Shown here: positions 36,101 through 44,013 of the stretch, one piece after another
How positions within the stretch are numbered: the stretch's first letter is position 1
How the letters are laid out: the number at the start of each line of letters is the position of its first letter
Origin: JAGDZR01 sp049115695
GTDB lineage: Bacteria > Bacteroidota > Bacteroidia > Cytophagales > Cyclobacteriaceae
Direction of reading: 5' to 3'
DNA: 58,433 bases
NCBI GenBank assembly: GCA_049115695.1
Contig: JAGDZR010000008.1
Coordinates: forward strand, 1-58,433
Program-made: the position numbers and the translations under genes
Notes under the pieces: generated by a model
What the model saw: only the letters and a program-made list of their open reading frames with translations
Told to the model about the DNA's origin: nothing
Database searches by the model: none

Positions 36101-36183
36101 GTGACTCTTTGCTGCGCCAGCAAAGCTCCAGAAGCACTCAACATAATAATAAATATGAAGAATTTTCTCATCTTACGCTTCAT
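33118..36183 (-). CDS. SusC/RagA-family TonB-dependent outer-membrane transporter
   Basis: 1,021 residues. After a signal peptide (FFIFIIMLSASGALLAQ) comes a carboxypeptidase-D-like regulatory domain (about 25-110, TGTVEDASIGGGLPGVTVF). The SusC hallmark SLEEVVVVGYGVQRKK links to the plug domain (about 115-225, IRGLGSFSG, PLYIVDGIPY, VLKDGAAAAIYGTRASNGV), and a beta-barrel runs to the C-terminal FDF. It imports oligosaccharides using TonB energy together with SusD. First gene of the SusC-SusD-lipoprotein transcript. It has a divergent regulator gene upstream and shares an 18-bp upstream motif with the GH2 gene. Confidence 0.96.
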   Translation of the reverse strand: MKRKMRKFFIFIIMLSASGALLAQQRVTGTVEDASIGGGLPGVTVFIKGTTDGAVSDIEGNYSVEVTSPQDILVFSFVGYETQEITVGDQSVIDVFLDVDVQSLEEVVVVGYGVQRKKEITGAVASVDSDDILKTSTSDLGTSLQGMMAGVNVQASSGAPGATANIQIRGLGSFSGGAAQPLYIVDGIPYAGNPNIVPEEIESVEVLKDGAAAAIYGTRASNGVILITTKTGKEGEVKVSYSGYAGVQNITSGIPLMNTPDQFYAEEVQERQLTGLQSEKIVLNPGSLDRDTDFVDHILSNNALIHNHNLTLTKGTKDSKMAFITNYFGQDGILMKSGYERLSARLNNTYIKGNFDGFANLSVRGTTRETEPWGVYQNAIFQRPYQPLPVGEGVVEVPYENPQNIGGFANSLTTDNNSNSTDLNAALGLKYEILDGLTYQVRGGGNIVNYEAELWQPRFVVVAGNGEVENLSSRLDAILTRTMNKSTKWTIENILNYTREFGESTITGTLVYTRERSEFRQTAAQKSDFLSNETNVFNAGNVLNSINGYHSANTLTGLMARAQYSYMGKYMASASIRRDGSSNFGPANRYGYFPGVSLGWNISDETFFQGIGTISNFKLRASWAEVGNQSIGSYRYTAEIIQGTNYPFGAENSGYSPTLGAIQRAFANEGIKWETNVARNIGVDLEMMGGQLNMTLDAYYNSKKDMLLQVQLPPSGGTWIPNAGYQTIFQNVGNMVNKGIEFATTYKKFGDINWSLTGTFTKNINTVTKLNEGFSQFSLGGGNPIPVNPRNFNTTFLALNQPVASFLLIETEGTIKTQEELDEYASRVAGTWKMGDLKYVDANGDGAIDDSDRVYMGNGTPDFEIGLSGTADFNGFDLFVQLYYAHGAEIYNGSKAYAYQTGRHKDLYYQWQPANAASDVPSMRRNGSHMNFATWSDQFLENGTYLRVRNIAVGYTIPKVFFNNQIDKLRLYVSVQNPLTITGYSGFDPEIGYSGDIFNRGVDRGNYPVSRRIIGGLQFDF

Positions 36184-36239
36184 TCAATTTGATATGCATT
36201 CAATAGTTTTAGTAGCATCGAAAGTGAGAATACTGGAGT

Positions 36240-36276
36240 TCAATCCCAACTATTGAACCTAGACAGAAACTGTACA
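36240..36276 (-). promoter_or_regulatory. candidate operator/promoter module upstream of SusC
   Basis: CTAGACAGAAACTGTACA at 36259-36276 is identical to the block upstream of GH2 (20370-20387). TCAAT-N7-ATTGA at 36240-36256 parallels TCAAT-N6-ATTGA at 20338-20353. The 18-bp block is 76-93 bp before the SusC ATG, and it lies between SusC and the divergent TPR/LuxR regulator gene, so that regulator is one candidate binder. Confidence 0.6.
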
Positions 36277-36353
36277 ATTGTTTAATATTGCATTGAATAA
36301 CACTAGACAATCACTAGATAATAGATATGTTTTCATTTGATTATCAAACACTT

Positions 36354-38018
36354 ATGAATTCAATAATACCAGCAAACATTCTACTACTCACTAGACATTT
36401 TTGCCTCATTGCGTCATTAATAGCTGTCCATTTGACCACAAGTGCACAATCAAGTGTTCAGCAGGCAGACATAAACTCAGGACTCACTGATCAAGTTCAA
36501 ACAGCACTAGACATCAGGTTCACCAGTCCTGACAGTGCTACACTTTTGTTCACAAAGAGCTATATGGAATTTCTATCTAGAGGAGATACAGCAAATGCAA
36601 TAACATGTATGGTTGACTTATCATTTCACCATGCACATAATGCCAACTATGTTACGGCATATGATGGATATTGGGAAGCACTACTGTTGGCGGATAGACT
36701 CGACCGTCCCGAACTGACTGCTAGGGTATACAGTGGGCTGGGTTGGTTGTATAGTTTTTTTGAAAGAGAAGGTTTGGCCAAAGACTACTTTGATGAATCC
36801 ATCAGACTATTTAAATCAATCAATGATGACACATTCCAATTTTCTCAACCCATTTTAGATAATTACTATGCTCTTGCCACCCTGTTTACCAAAAACGGTG
36901 AAAATCAATTAGCTCGAACCTATCTTGACAGTTGTAGGTTCATACAAATTCAACGAGGAGACACTGCCAACAGTAATATGTACCTGGAAGCACAAGAAGC
37001 ATATATCCTTTTCAATGAAGGAAAGTATGATGAGTCAAAGCAGTTGATACTAGCGAGCGCTCCATTCTTCGAGCAGGCTTTACCATCTTATTTGGTCTTA
37101 CTGTATTCATATCTGGCCGATGTATATGCAGCAAAATCCAATTTTGAAGAAGGTGAAAAATTCTATCTCAAATCGTTGGATATAGGCAATCAATACAAAA
37201 GCCATCAGGACTTGATTCCTGGCATTCATGAAAGGCTTTCTCAACTCTACTACGCTTGGGGTAAATATGACAAGGCCTACGAGTCCATTAACACTTCAAA
37301 ACAACTGAACGAGCTGCAGTTTGGTAGTAGAAGCCAAAAAAATAAGCAAATCCTTGAAATCAAAGACAACTTTCGACAGATCAGGTCTGAGCAAAACAAA
37401 CGTATCCAGGAACAGCGACTTTCTGACCTTGAACAAAAGGAAAAAATCAATCGACTGACTTCTCAAATTTTGTATATCACCGTACTCTCCCTGGTATTTA
37501 TGTTGTTCATCACCTACAGGTTTTTAAGGAATCGTTTTAAAGCAAGAAGGATGGTACTGCAGAAGCAACAACAACTGGAAATGGAAAAAGCACAAGAGGT
37601 GTTAGAGGTAAAAAATAAGGAATTAACAGCCTCTGCCCTTCAGGTGATTGAACGTGATGAGATGCTTGCTCAGCTAAAGGAAAGACTCAATGACATCAAG
37701 AAAGCTCCCGATCAGGTAACCATTGGTAAAATCGCCAAGAGTATTGACCTCAATCACGCCAAAAACTGGAACGATTTCAATGCTCGATTCACCTCGGTGA
37801 ATCACAAATTCTATGATAACCTATCGGACTTGTACCCTAATCTCAGCCAGGGGGATAAAAAAATATGTGCGCTTATCAAACTCAACTTTTCCAGCAAAGA
37901 CATGGCACGCTTACTAGGTATTTCTGTTGAATCAGTCCATACAACCAGGTATCGATTAAGAAAAAAGCTGGGTCTTGAGCGGCAGGATAATTTGGAGGAT
38001 CACATTGCTAGTATCTAA
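36354..38018 (+). CDS. membrane-anchored TPR / LuxR-type HTH regulator
   Basis: About 554 residues from the ATG at 36354, which puts the signal sequence (ILLLTRHFCLIASLIAVH) close to the N-terminus; an ATG at 36327 would add nine residues. The order is exported TPR repeats (about 55-330), a single membrane helix (ILYITVLSLVFMLFITYRFL, about 375-395), a cytoplasmic coiled coil, and a C-terminal LuxR-like helix-turn-helix (ALIKLNFSSKDMARLLGISV ... TTRYRLRKKLG). This layout, periplasmic sensor joined to a DNA-binding domain across the membrane, is common next to Bacteroidota SusCD pairs. It is divergent from SusC and probably controls the locus. No signal molecule can be read from sequence. Its stop overlaps the response-regulator stop (tail to tail). 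Confidence 0.88.
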   Translation: MNSIIPANILLLTRHFCLIASLIAVHLTTSAQSSVQQADINSGLTDQVQTALDIRFTSPDSATLLFTKSYMEFLSRGDTANAITCMVDLSFHHAHNANYVTAYDGYWEALLLADRLDRPELTARVYSGLGWLYSFFEREGLAKDYFDESIRLFKSINDDTFQFSQPILDNYYALATLFTKNGENQLARTYLDSCRFIQIQRGDTANSNMYLEAQEAYILFNEGKYDESKQLILASAPFFEQALPSYLVLLYSYLADVYAAKSNFEEGEKFYLKSLDIGNQYKSHQDLIPGIHERLSQLYYAWGKYDKAYESINTSKQLNELQFGSRSQKNKQILEIKDNFRQIRSEQNKRIQEQRLSDLEQKEKINRLTSQILYITVLSLVFMLFITYRFLRNRFKARRMVLQKQQQLEMEKAQEVLEVKNKELTASALQVIERDEMLAQLKERLNDIKKAPDQVTIGKIAKSIDLNHAKNWNDFNARFTSVNHKFYDNLSDLYPNLSQGDKKICALIKLNFSSKDMARLLGISVESVHTTRYRLRKKLGLERQDNLEDHIASI

Positions 38019-38395
38019 TTTAATTCTTCTGCCAGCTCCTGTATTGCAGCAATCAATTTCTTTAATTCCACAGGTTTCTGAATAAATCTGGCAACTACTC
38101 CTTTGTCCATTGTTTGCTTAATTTCTGTGTTCATAGCATAGCCGGTCACAAAAATGATTTGAATTTCAGGTGAGATTTCGTGTACGCGATTCACAAACTC
38201 ATATCCATCCATCTTCGGCATTTTTACATCAGATACCACGATTTGGATATCGGGATTTTCCTTCAAAATTGTTAAACCAAGCTCCCCTGAAAGTGCTGTA
38301 CTGATGGTAAAATGGGATTTTAACAGGTGATTAAAATTAAACAGATTTGGTTGGTCGTCATCGACCAATAATACGTGTATCGGTTGTTTGGTCAT
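38015..38395 (-). CDS. single-domain response regulator
   Basis: CheY-like receiver of 126 residues with no output domain. Acidic pocket D12/D13 (LLVDDDQ), phosphoacceptor D56 (VVSDVKMPKMDG), T84 and K107 (QKPVE) are all present. Its start overlaps the stop of the histidine kinase gene by 4 bp, so the two are a coupled pair. Without a DNA-binding domain it must act through protein contacts or phosphorelay. Confidence 0.93.
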   Translation of the reverse strand: MTKQPIHVLLVDDDQPNLFNFNHLLKSHFTISTALSGELGLTILKENPDIQIVVSDVKMPKMDGYEFVNRVHEISPEIQIIFVTGYAMNTEIKQTMDKGVVARFIQKPVELKKLIAAIQELAEELN

Positions 38396-40287
38396 TTCTG
38401 TAATAAATTTAATGTCACTTGTGTTCCCTCATGCTTTTTGGAAGAGAAGTTTATTTTGCCACCATGCTCTTCAATTATTCTATATACAATAGACAATCCG
38501 AGTCCGGTTCCCTTTCCTGGATCCTTGGTTGTGTAAAACGGATCAAATATTTTCTTCATGTTCTCTTCTTCAATACCATGCCCCGTATCTTCTATTCGTA
38601 TGGTCACCCATTTATCTTCAACGGCGGTTTCAATGCTAATATCTCCGGTTTCTAGAATCGCATGAATAGCATTACTTATCAGATTGGTAAACACCTGATA
38701 AAGCTGACTATCAACTCCCTTAACGACTAGTTCACCCTCAGCGTATTTTCTTTTGACTTCAATTCTATCCTTATACTCATGTTCTAGAATAGTGAGGCAG
38801 GAATCAATAATCTCATGTAGGAAACAATCCTCAAATTCTCCTGAACCTGTACGACTAAAAGCATTGAGACTTTTAACGATGGCATTTATCCGTCTAATTC
38901 CCAATCCAATGTTCTCCATCACCATTTCGTATGTATCAGCCTCAGTTATGATTACTTCATCGTCTTTTTTCTCAGTTATAAGCTTAAGCAACTCATTACC
39001 CGAATTGATGAAGTTAAGAGGATTGTTGATCTCATGTGCCACCCCAGCGGTCAAAGTACCAAGTGAAGCAAGTTTATCTGCTTGCAATAATTTGACTTGT
39101 GTAGCCTCCAATTTGCTCAACAGATTAGACAACTCCGTTTTTTGAACTTCGAGACTCTCATTACTTGTGTTCAATTCTTCGTTTGCTTCTAATAATTCCT
39201 GATTCAAATCCTCAAGCCTGTCATAAAGCAGCTTCCTTTTTTTGAAAGCAATATATGCAGCAATTCCACTACCAAGGAGTAATAGCACAAACATGACAAA
39301 CAAGTAAATAGCCCTTTTCTGAGATGTAATAAGTGCCTCTTTAGCATCAAGATCTCCAACAATTTCATTGATCTCAAATTGCAGTAGCGACCTGGTCTCA
39401 CTCAATCTTTCAAGCTCCCTGTTTCGTGCTTGAATCAAAGTATCTTGCTGGTCTAACAGTCGATGGTGATCCTCAACCTCCTGATTCTGCTGCGTGATGA
39501 TCTGGTCTTGTTTAGCAATTGCAGAATCTCTGGAGTAGATCTCATTTGTTAGGTTTGACAAAGTCGATTGGTTTTGCGCAATCTCATTCTCCAATATCCT
39601 GCTGTTTCTTGTTAGGCTATCAATTGCCTTCGCAAAGCGCTGTGTTTCTATTCTATGCGTTCGGCTTGCTTTTTCAAATTGAATTTTAGTCTGCTCCAAT
39701 TCCGTCATCACCTGCTGCTGATTCTTCATTTCAATTTTCATTTCTCGAAAGAGCTCACGTATGTCAACTTGGTTACCTCCCAGCAGTAGCAATTCATCAG
39801 CTATGCCCAGGTTTTCAATGATAATATTCGCTTTATTGATTTCAAACGATACCGAACCAGACGCCTCATCACGCACCAGGTTTAACATGATGTACCTGGA
39901 ATCTCTACACTCTTCTGTAATTAAGAGTGTCATTGTATTTTCAAGTTGTTGAGCAATGATGGCTATCTGATCACATTCAGATTGATCAACATAAAGCAAA
40001 TCAAGTTTTGCATCGATAGAGGATGGATCAACCCAGCTTACTTTCACTTCCTTTCCATGCACCGTCAGCGGCTTTGATTGCATGATCTCATAAGTAAGGC
40101 TATCTCTACCATAAAAACCTATGCTAAATTCCGCACCTAAAACATTGTCAGGCCACTCAATTTGATTAGCGAGCTGAGGAATCAGGACAGACTTGAGTTC
40201 AGGATAGCTCACCTGTCCGATAGCTACGCGTGCAACCAAACAGAGCACGAACCAAAATGTAAAACGTATAAATGCAGGATTTCTCAA
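38392..40287 (-). CDS. histidine kinase with N-terminal YfiR-like sensor
   Basis: 631 residues. The TTG at 40287 is the only start that keeps the signal peptide (FTFWFVLCLVARVAIGQ). A YfiR/DUF4154-like periplasmic domain spans about 25-180, then a long coiled coil (about 185-315), a membrane helix (about 318-338), a second coiled coil, HisKA with GVAHEINNPLNF (His about 419), and HATPase_c with N-box NLISNAIHAI, DTGHGI, and GKGTGLGLSIVYRI. YfiR-like domains sense redox or peptidoglycan state in other systems. Signal here unknown. It overlaps the response regulator gene, and the TonB receptor gene lies 43 bp upstream in the same direction. Confidence 0.9.
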   Translation of the reverse strand: MRNPAFIRFTFWFVLCLVARVAIGQVSYPELKSVLIPQLANQIEWPDNVLGAEFSIGFYGRDSLTYEIMQSKPLTVHGKEVKVSWVDPSSIDAKLDLLYVDQSECDQIAIIAQQLENTMTLLITEECRDSRYIMLNLVRDEASGSVSFEINKANIIIENLGIADELLLLGGNQVDIRELFREMKIEMKNQQQVMTELEQTKIQFEKASRTHRIETQRFAKAIDSLTRNSRILENEIAQNQSTLSNLTNEIYSRDSAIAKQDQIITQQNQEVEDHHRLLDQQDTLIQARNRELERLSETRSLLQFEINEIVGDLDAKEALITSQKRAIYLFVMFVLLLLGSGIAAYIAFKKRKLLYDRLEDLNQELLEANEELNTSNESLEVQKTELSNLLSKLEATQVKLLQADKLASLGTLTAGVAHEINNPLNFINSGNELLKLITEKKDDEVIITEADTYEMVMENIGLGIRRINAIVKSLNAFSRTGSGEFEDCFLHEIIDSCLTILEHEYKDRIEVKRKYAEGELVVKGVDSQLYQVFTNLISNAIHAILETGDISIETAVEDKWVTIRIEDTGHGIEEENMKKIFDPFYTTKDPGKGTGLGLSIVYRIIEEHGGKINFSSKKHEGTQVTLNLLQK

Positions 40288-40330
40288 ATGCTATTTAAAT
40301 TTCTATTGGTCATCCCTAAAATTAGCATGA

Positions 40331-42478
40331 TTAAAATTTAAGACCTACCGATATCATTATTCTTCTTCCCGGCCCTAAGCTACCCTTGTCCATCCAGATA
40401 TTAGCAGTTGTAGTAGGATATCTAATTTCTTCATCTAGCACATTCTGCACACTAAACTCTACAAATCCTTTACCCATGATTTCATTCATTCGAGCGTTAA
40501 GATCAAACACAACATAGGAATCAACTCCATTGGCAATTCTTCCATTCCTCCCCAAATCCTGATTCATTGGATCAATAAAGGTATTGTCATAAAACGTCTC
40601 CATTCGATCCACATATCTTCCCAAACAGGAAATCAACAGGTTATTGGTAATCGCATATGAGCCCTTAAAATAAGCCAATAGATTAGGTGAGTATCCTGGT
40701 TTTTTATCTTCTCCCTGGATCTCCAGGTCCTCCGATACCTGATAGGTAGCCGATAGATCGAGGAGTGTTGATTTTGAGGGTTGGAACTTCACTGCCATTT
40801 CACCACCAATTGCCTTTTGCTTGCCTCCATTTACACTCTCTATGGTTAGGCTGCCGTCTTCATTGAAAATATCTTTGCGTGTAATGAGATTGTCCAACTG
40901 ATTCATAAACAAACTTGAGCTCAGAGATACTTTATTGAAAAGATTAGCGATATAATTGATTTCATAGGTAACTATTTCTGGTGGGATCAAAACATCCCAA
41001 TCCGGATTGAGCGCATAGGTATGTAAATCTGCCATGGCTGGTTGTTTGATTGCTTTTCCTAATAATAGTTTTATTAAGCCATTCTCAGATAATTGATAGA
41101 TCAGCGCAACACGTGGAATAATATTCACTTTGTTGTAAGGGTAAGTATAAGGCCTGACAACTACTGAAGTATCATAGTCATTGTATCGATTAAAACTGTA
41201 GGGTGTTACTGCTTCAAACCTCCCTCCCACAATACCTTTGAATTTTCCTTTTTCAAATGACGATTCCAGATAAACAGCATTGAACGAAAAAGGCTTGTCT
41301 ATTCTGGTGAGAAAATTATCAAACTGTGATCCCCAATAGGAATAATTACCTCCCCAATGGTAATCCGTTATCAACCGGTTATACAACCCGCCCGAAAATG
41401 AGAGGTATTCATTTGCGTCATAATCAAGCTTCAGTTCACTCTCGACGAAAGAAGACAACTGAGTACTCCCCATTGTCGTGAACAGGTAGTCCTGCTCGTA
41501 ATTGATATAGTCGGTGTAATAACTGTAAGTTTCTCTCAATTGCAACCTTAATTTCTCAGTCACTTGCTTATGATACCTGAGATGACCAATCATACTTCTA
41601 TTTACAAAATAGGAACCCTCCCCCAGGGTAGGTTGGCCATCCATCATACCCGCTTTTGCTCCGGCGATATTGAAGTCAACTATGAAATCTTTCAATTTGG
41701 CATTGATGCTAAAATGCACGCGATCCTGCTTCAGCTGTCCTGTTGTCCTGGCATCATTTTGCAATCCATTTCGCTCGAGCACTGTTAATCCATTTGATCC
41801 CGCTGCATTATTCGTTAATTCGGTATAGGGTACATCCAGGCCATCCGTATGATAATAGCCTCCCTGAAATTTAACGAAGAGATCCTCTACTTTCTTCGAT
41901 CCTACGATATGTGTAGTCAAGGTATTGGCTGATCCGTATGAGACACCTACCTCGTTATGTTCCTTTTCATTGGTAAGGATATTGATCACACCCAAAAAAG
42001 CGCCACTCCCATAGATTACGGACATGGGACCCCTGACCACTTCTATTTTATCAATGGCCTCCACAGGAATGTTTAATTTGGTCAAAGGAGTACCCCTTGA
42101 ATATTCTTCAAGTTGATTGACACCATTTACCAAAACCATCAAATTATTGAACGTGCTGCTGGAATTGAAACCTCTTACACCGTAGTGAGTTGTACCTAAC
42201 CAATAATAGTCGTCGGTCTGATAAAGACCCGGGATATTCTGAAGGATATCTTCAAGTGTTTGGTAGCCATAATTTTCAATCTCCTTTCGATCAACAATCA
42301 CAACACTCGCCGGTACTGCTGCTATTGGCTCCTCTTTCTTACTTACAGACGTAGTTTTGATCTGCAGAAGCTCCTTGAGTGGTAAACCCATCAATGCAGA
42401 ATAGAGAGAGTCCTGCTGGGCCAGGGTGGTTTTGCAAAGTCCCAGGCAGAGCATGCAAATAAAAAATCTATTGTTCAT
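40331..42478 (-). CDS. TonB-dependent outer-membrane receptor (non-SusC)
   Basis: 715 residues: a signal peptide (FFICMLCLGLCKTTLAQ), plug domain (about 45-170, VPASVVIVDRKEIENYGYQT, VLVNGVNQL, IDKIEVVRGPMSVIYGSGA), and a beta-barrel to the C-terminal MISVGLKF. There is no CarboxypepD regulatory domain and no SusD partner, so it resembles siderophore/vitamin-type or sensory receptors more than a glycan porin. It is co-directional with the YfiR-kinase and response regulator, suggesting a signalling unit. Ligand unknown. The 116 bp upstream of it (42479-42594) hold no recognisable gene. Confidence 0.9.
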   Translation of the reverse strand: MNNRFFICMLCLGLCKTTLAQQDSLYSALMGLPLKELLQIKTTSVSKKEEPIAAVPASVVIVDRKEIENYGYQTLEDILQNIPGLYQTDDYYWLGTTHYGVRGFNSSSTFNNLMVLVNGVNQLEEYSRGTPLTKLNIPVEAIDKIEVVRGPMSVIYGSGAFLGVINILTNEKEHNEVGVSYGSANTLTTHIVGSKKVEDLFVKFQGGYYHTDGLDVPYTELTNNAAGSNGLTVLERNGLQNDARTTGQLKQDRVHFSINAKLKDFIVDFNIAGAKAGMMDGQPTLGEGSYFVNRSMIGHLRYHKQVTEKLRLQLRETYSYYTDYINYEQDYLFTTMGSTQLSSFVESELKLDYDANEYLSFSGGLYNRLITDYHWGGNYSYWGSQFDNFLTRIDKPFSFNAVYLESSFEKGKFKGIVGGRFEAVTPYSFNRYNDYDTSVVVRPYTYPYNKVNIIPRVALIYQLSENGLIKLLLGKAIKQPAMADLHTYALNPDWDVLIPPEIVTYEINYIANLFNKVSLSSSLFMNQLDNLITRKDIFNEDGSLTIESVNGGKQKAIGGEMAVKFQPSKSTLLDLSATYQVSEDLEIQGEDKKPGYSPNLLAYFKGSYAITNNLLISCLGRYVDRMETFYDNTFIDPMNQDLGRNGRIANGVDSYVVFDLNARMNEIMGKGFVEFSVQNVLDEEIRYPTTTANIWMDKGSLGPGRRIMISVGLKF

Positions 42479-42594
42479 TTATGACAGATCATCTGAATAT
42501 GTCGTGCAAGGTAAACCAGTAAATGCTAGTTTCTGATGCCGTAAGTAAGATCAGTTTATAAATGTGAAAAATTGACGTTGAGCGAGATTGAATA

Positions 42595-44013
42595 CTAGAA
42601 CTCGATCAATTCCATCATTGTTCGATCCGCCTGAGGTATTACAGTACCAATAGGCGCATTTTGATAGGTAGGATCACATAAGGTGTAAACTTTACCATTG
42701 TACACCACTTCCTCTCCATAAGTCGATGAAGGTAACGCAAGCCCCAGGGCCACATGCTCTGGAAACGCTATACCTATCATCGACACATCCGTAAACAGTC
42801 TCACCAGGTATCCAAAAAAAACAACTCTATCATCACAGTCGGAGTAAGGAAAATTGAGCATTTGATCCGGAAATAGAATTCGCTCTCTTCCGAACTGAAC
42901 CTGATCAGATTGATAGTCAAATGCTTGCTGTACAAATGACAATAGGTACCCAATTTTCTGGTTTGTCGTGAATTCAGATAGTGCCGGTCCGATAGTCTTG
43001 ATTAATGCTCGTTCTAATAGTAACGAACCCCTCACCTTTAAATGCGCTGAAAGCTCAAAATCTGGAAATCGATTAAAAAGATCAATGGTGTTTTGATTGG
43101 AATAGAGTACTACACTTTGTTTTTCGCTATTGAAGGTCCAATTCAGCTCTTTTTTGATTGGATTTAAGCCTAAATCAAGGGCATTTGCACCTAAAAACGC
43201 AAATGGGATCAACGTTTCGTTCAGCTCTTCATAGGTCTCAAGCTGTTGCCCTGTGCCATCCAACAAATAGTACTTTCGATCATTGCGCTCAATAAATGGT
43301 TTCTGATAGACATCAATTGCTGAACCCATCAGACATACAATTCTCCCATCCAGTATAGCAATTTTCACATCATACCCGGATCGAACCATAAAAAACCAAG
43401 TGAGAAAGGATTGTTGATCTGGTGAAATATCTTGTAACGAAAAGAAATCAGTCACCAATAGATAGTAACCAAAATCAGGAAGCGCAAGACGATCCATTTG
43501 TTTGAGCAGTTCACCCACCAAAGGCTGATACAACAACCGGGACAAGCGTAGATAGTTTTCAGAAATGTCATCCAAATCGCCAATTTCATTATCCACTGCA
43601 TCAATGATCTTCCTCGAACTGTACAAGTCGAGCTCGGACCCATGAAAAGCAACCTTCACCGTGTACACATCCTCCTCATTATTACCAGTCTCCTCGTATT
43701 TCGGAGGTGAAAGAGATCGCATTTTCCGCTTTTGTATCTGGGGTTCAAGATGTCTTTTTTGTTGAATTTCATCATCAAACAATGGAACTTCAGCAGGCTT
43801 AACCAGCGGTTGATTGACTAACCCTTGTTTCAGGCTAAAAGTGCGCCAATGATGTCTGACATGAGCAATGAAAATTGAGTCTTGCTCCTGACGGGCTTTT
43901 TCAAAGCGATCAGCGTCTTGTTGTTTCAATGACTTGAACTGTTCCTCAAAATCCTGAGCATATGACCCCAATGAACACAACAACATGCAAACGTAAAACC
44001 AAAACAGCTTCAC
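42595..44013 (-). CDS. exported transglutaminase-like protein of unknown function
   Basis: 472 residues with a signal peptide (FWFYVCMLLCSLGSYAQ). The N-terminal half is charged and helical. The C-terminal part shows a possible transglutaminase/cysteine-protease-like triad: Cys in PYSDCDDRVVFFGYLVR (about 395), His in FPEHVALGL (about 420) and Asp in TLCDPTYQNAPIG (about 450). This is a motif-level reading, not a firm family call. The GTG start at 44013 overlaps the stop of the upstream DUF4384 protein gene (GTGA), so it belongs to the same operon. It probably acts in the periplasm. Confidence 0.65.
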   Translation of the reverse strand: MKLFWFYVCMLLCSLGSYAQDFEEQFKSLKQQDADRFEKARQEQDSIFIAHVRHHWRTFSLKQGLVNQPLVKPAEVPLFDDEIQQKRHLEPQIQKRKMRSLSPPKYEETGNNEEDVYTVKVAFHGSELDLYSSRKIIDAVDNEIGDLDDISENYLRLSRLLYQPLVGELLKQMDRLALPDFGYYLLVTDFFSLQDISPDQQSFLTWFFMVRSGYDVKIAILDGRIVCLMGSAIDVYQKPFIERNDRKYYLLDGTGQQLETYEELNETLIPFAFLGANALDLGLNPIKKELNWTFNSEKQSVVLYSNQNTIDLFNRFPDFELSAHLKVRGSLLLERALIKTIGPALSEFTTNQKIGYLLSFVQQAFDYQSDQVQFGRERILFPDQMLNFPYSDCDDRVVFFGYLVRLFTDVSMIGIAFPEHVALGLALPSSTYGEEVVYNGKVYTLCDPTYQNAPIGTVIPQADRTMMELIEF

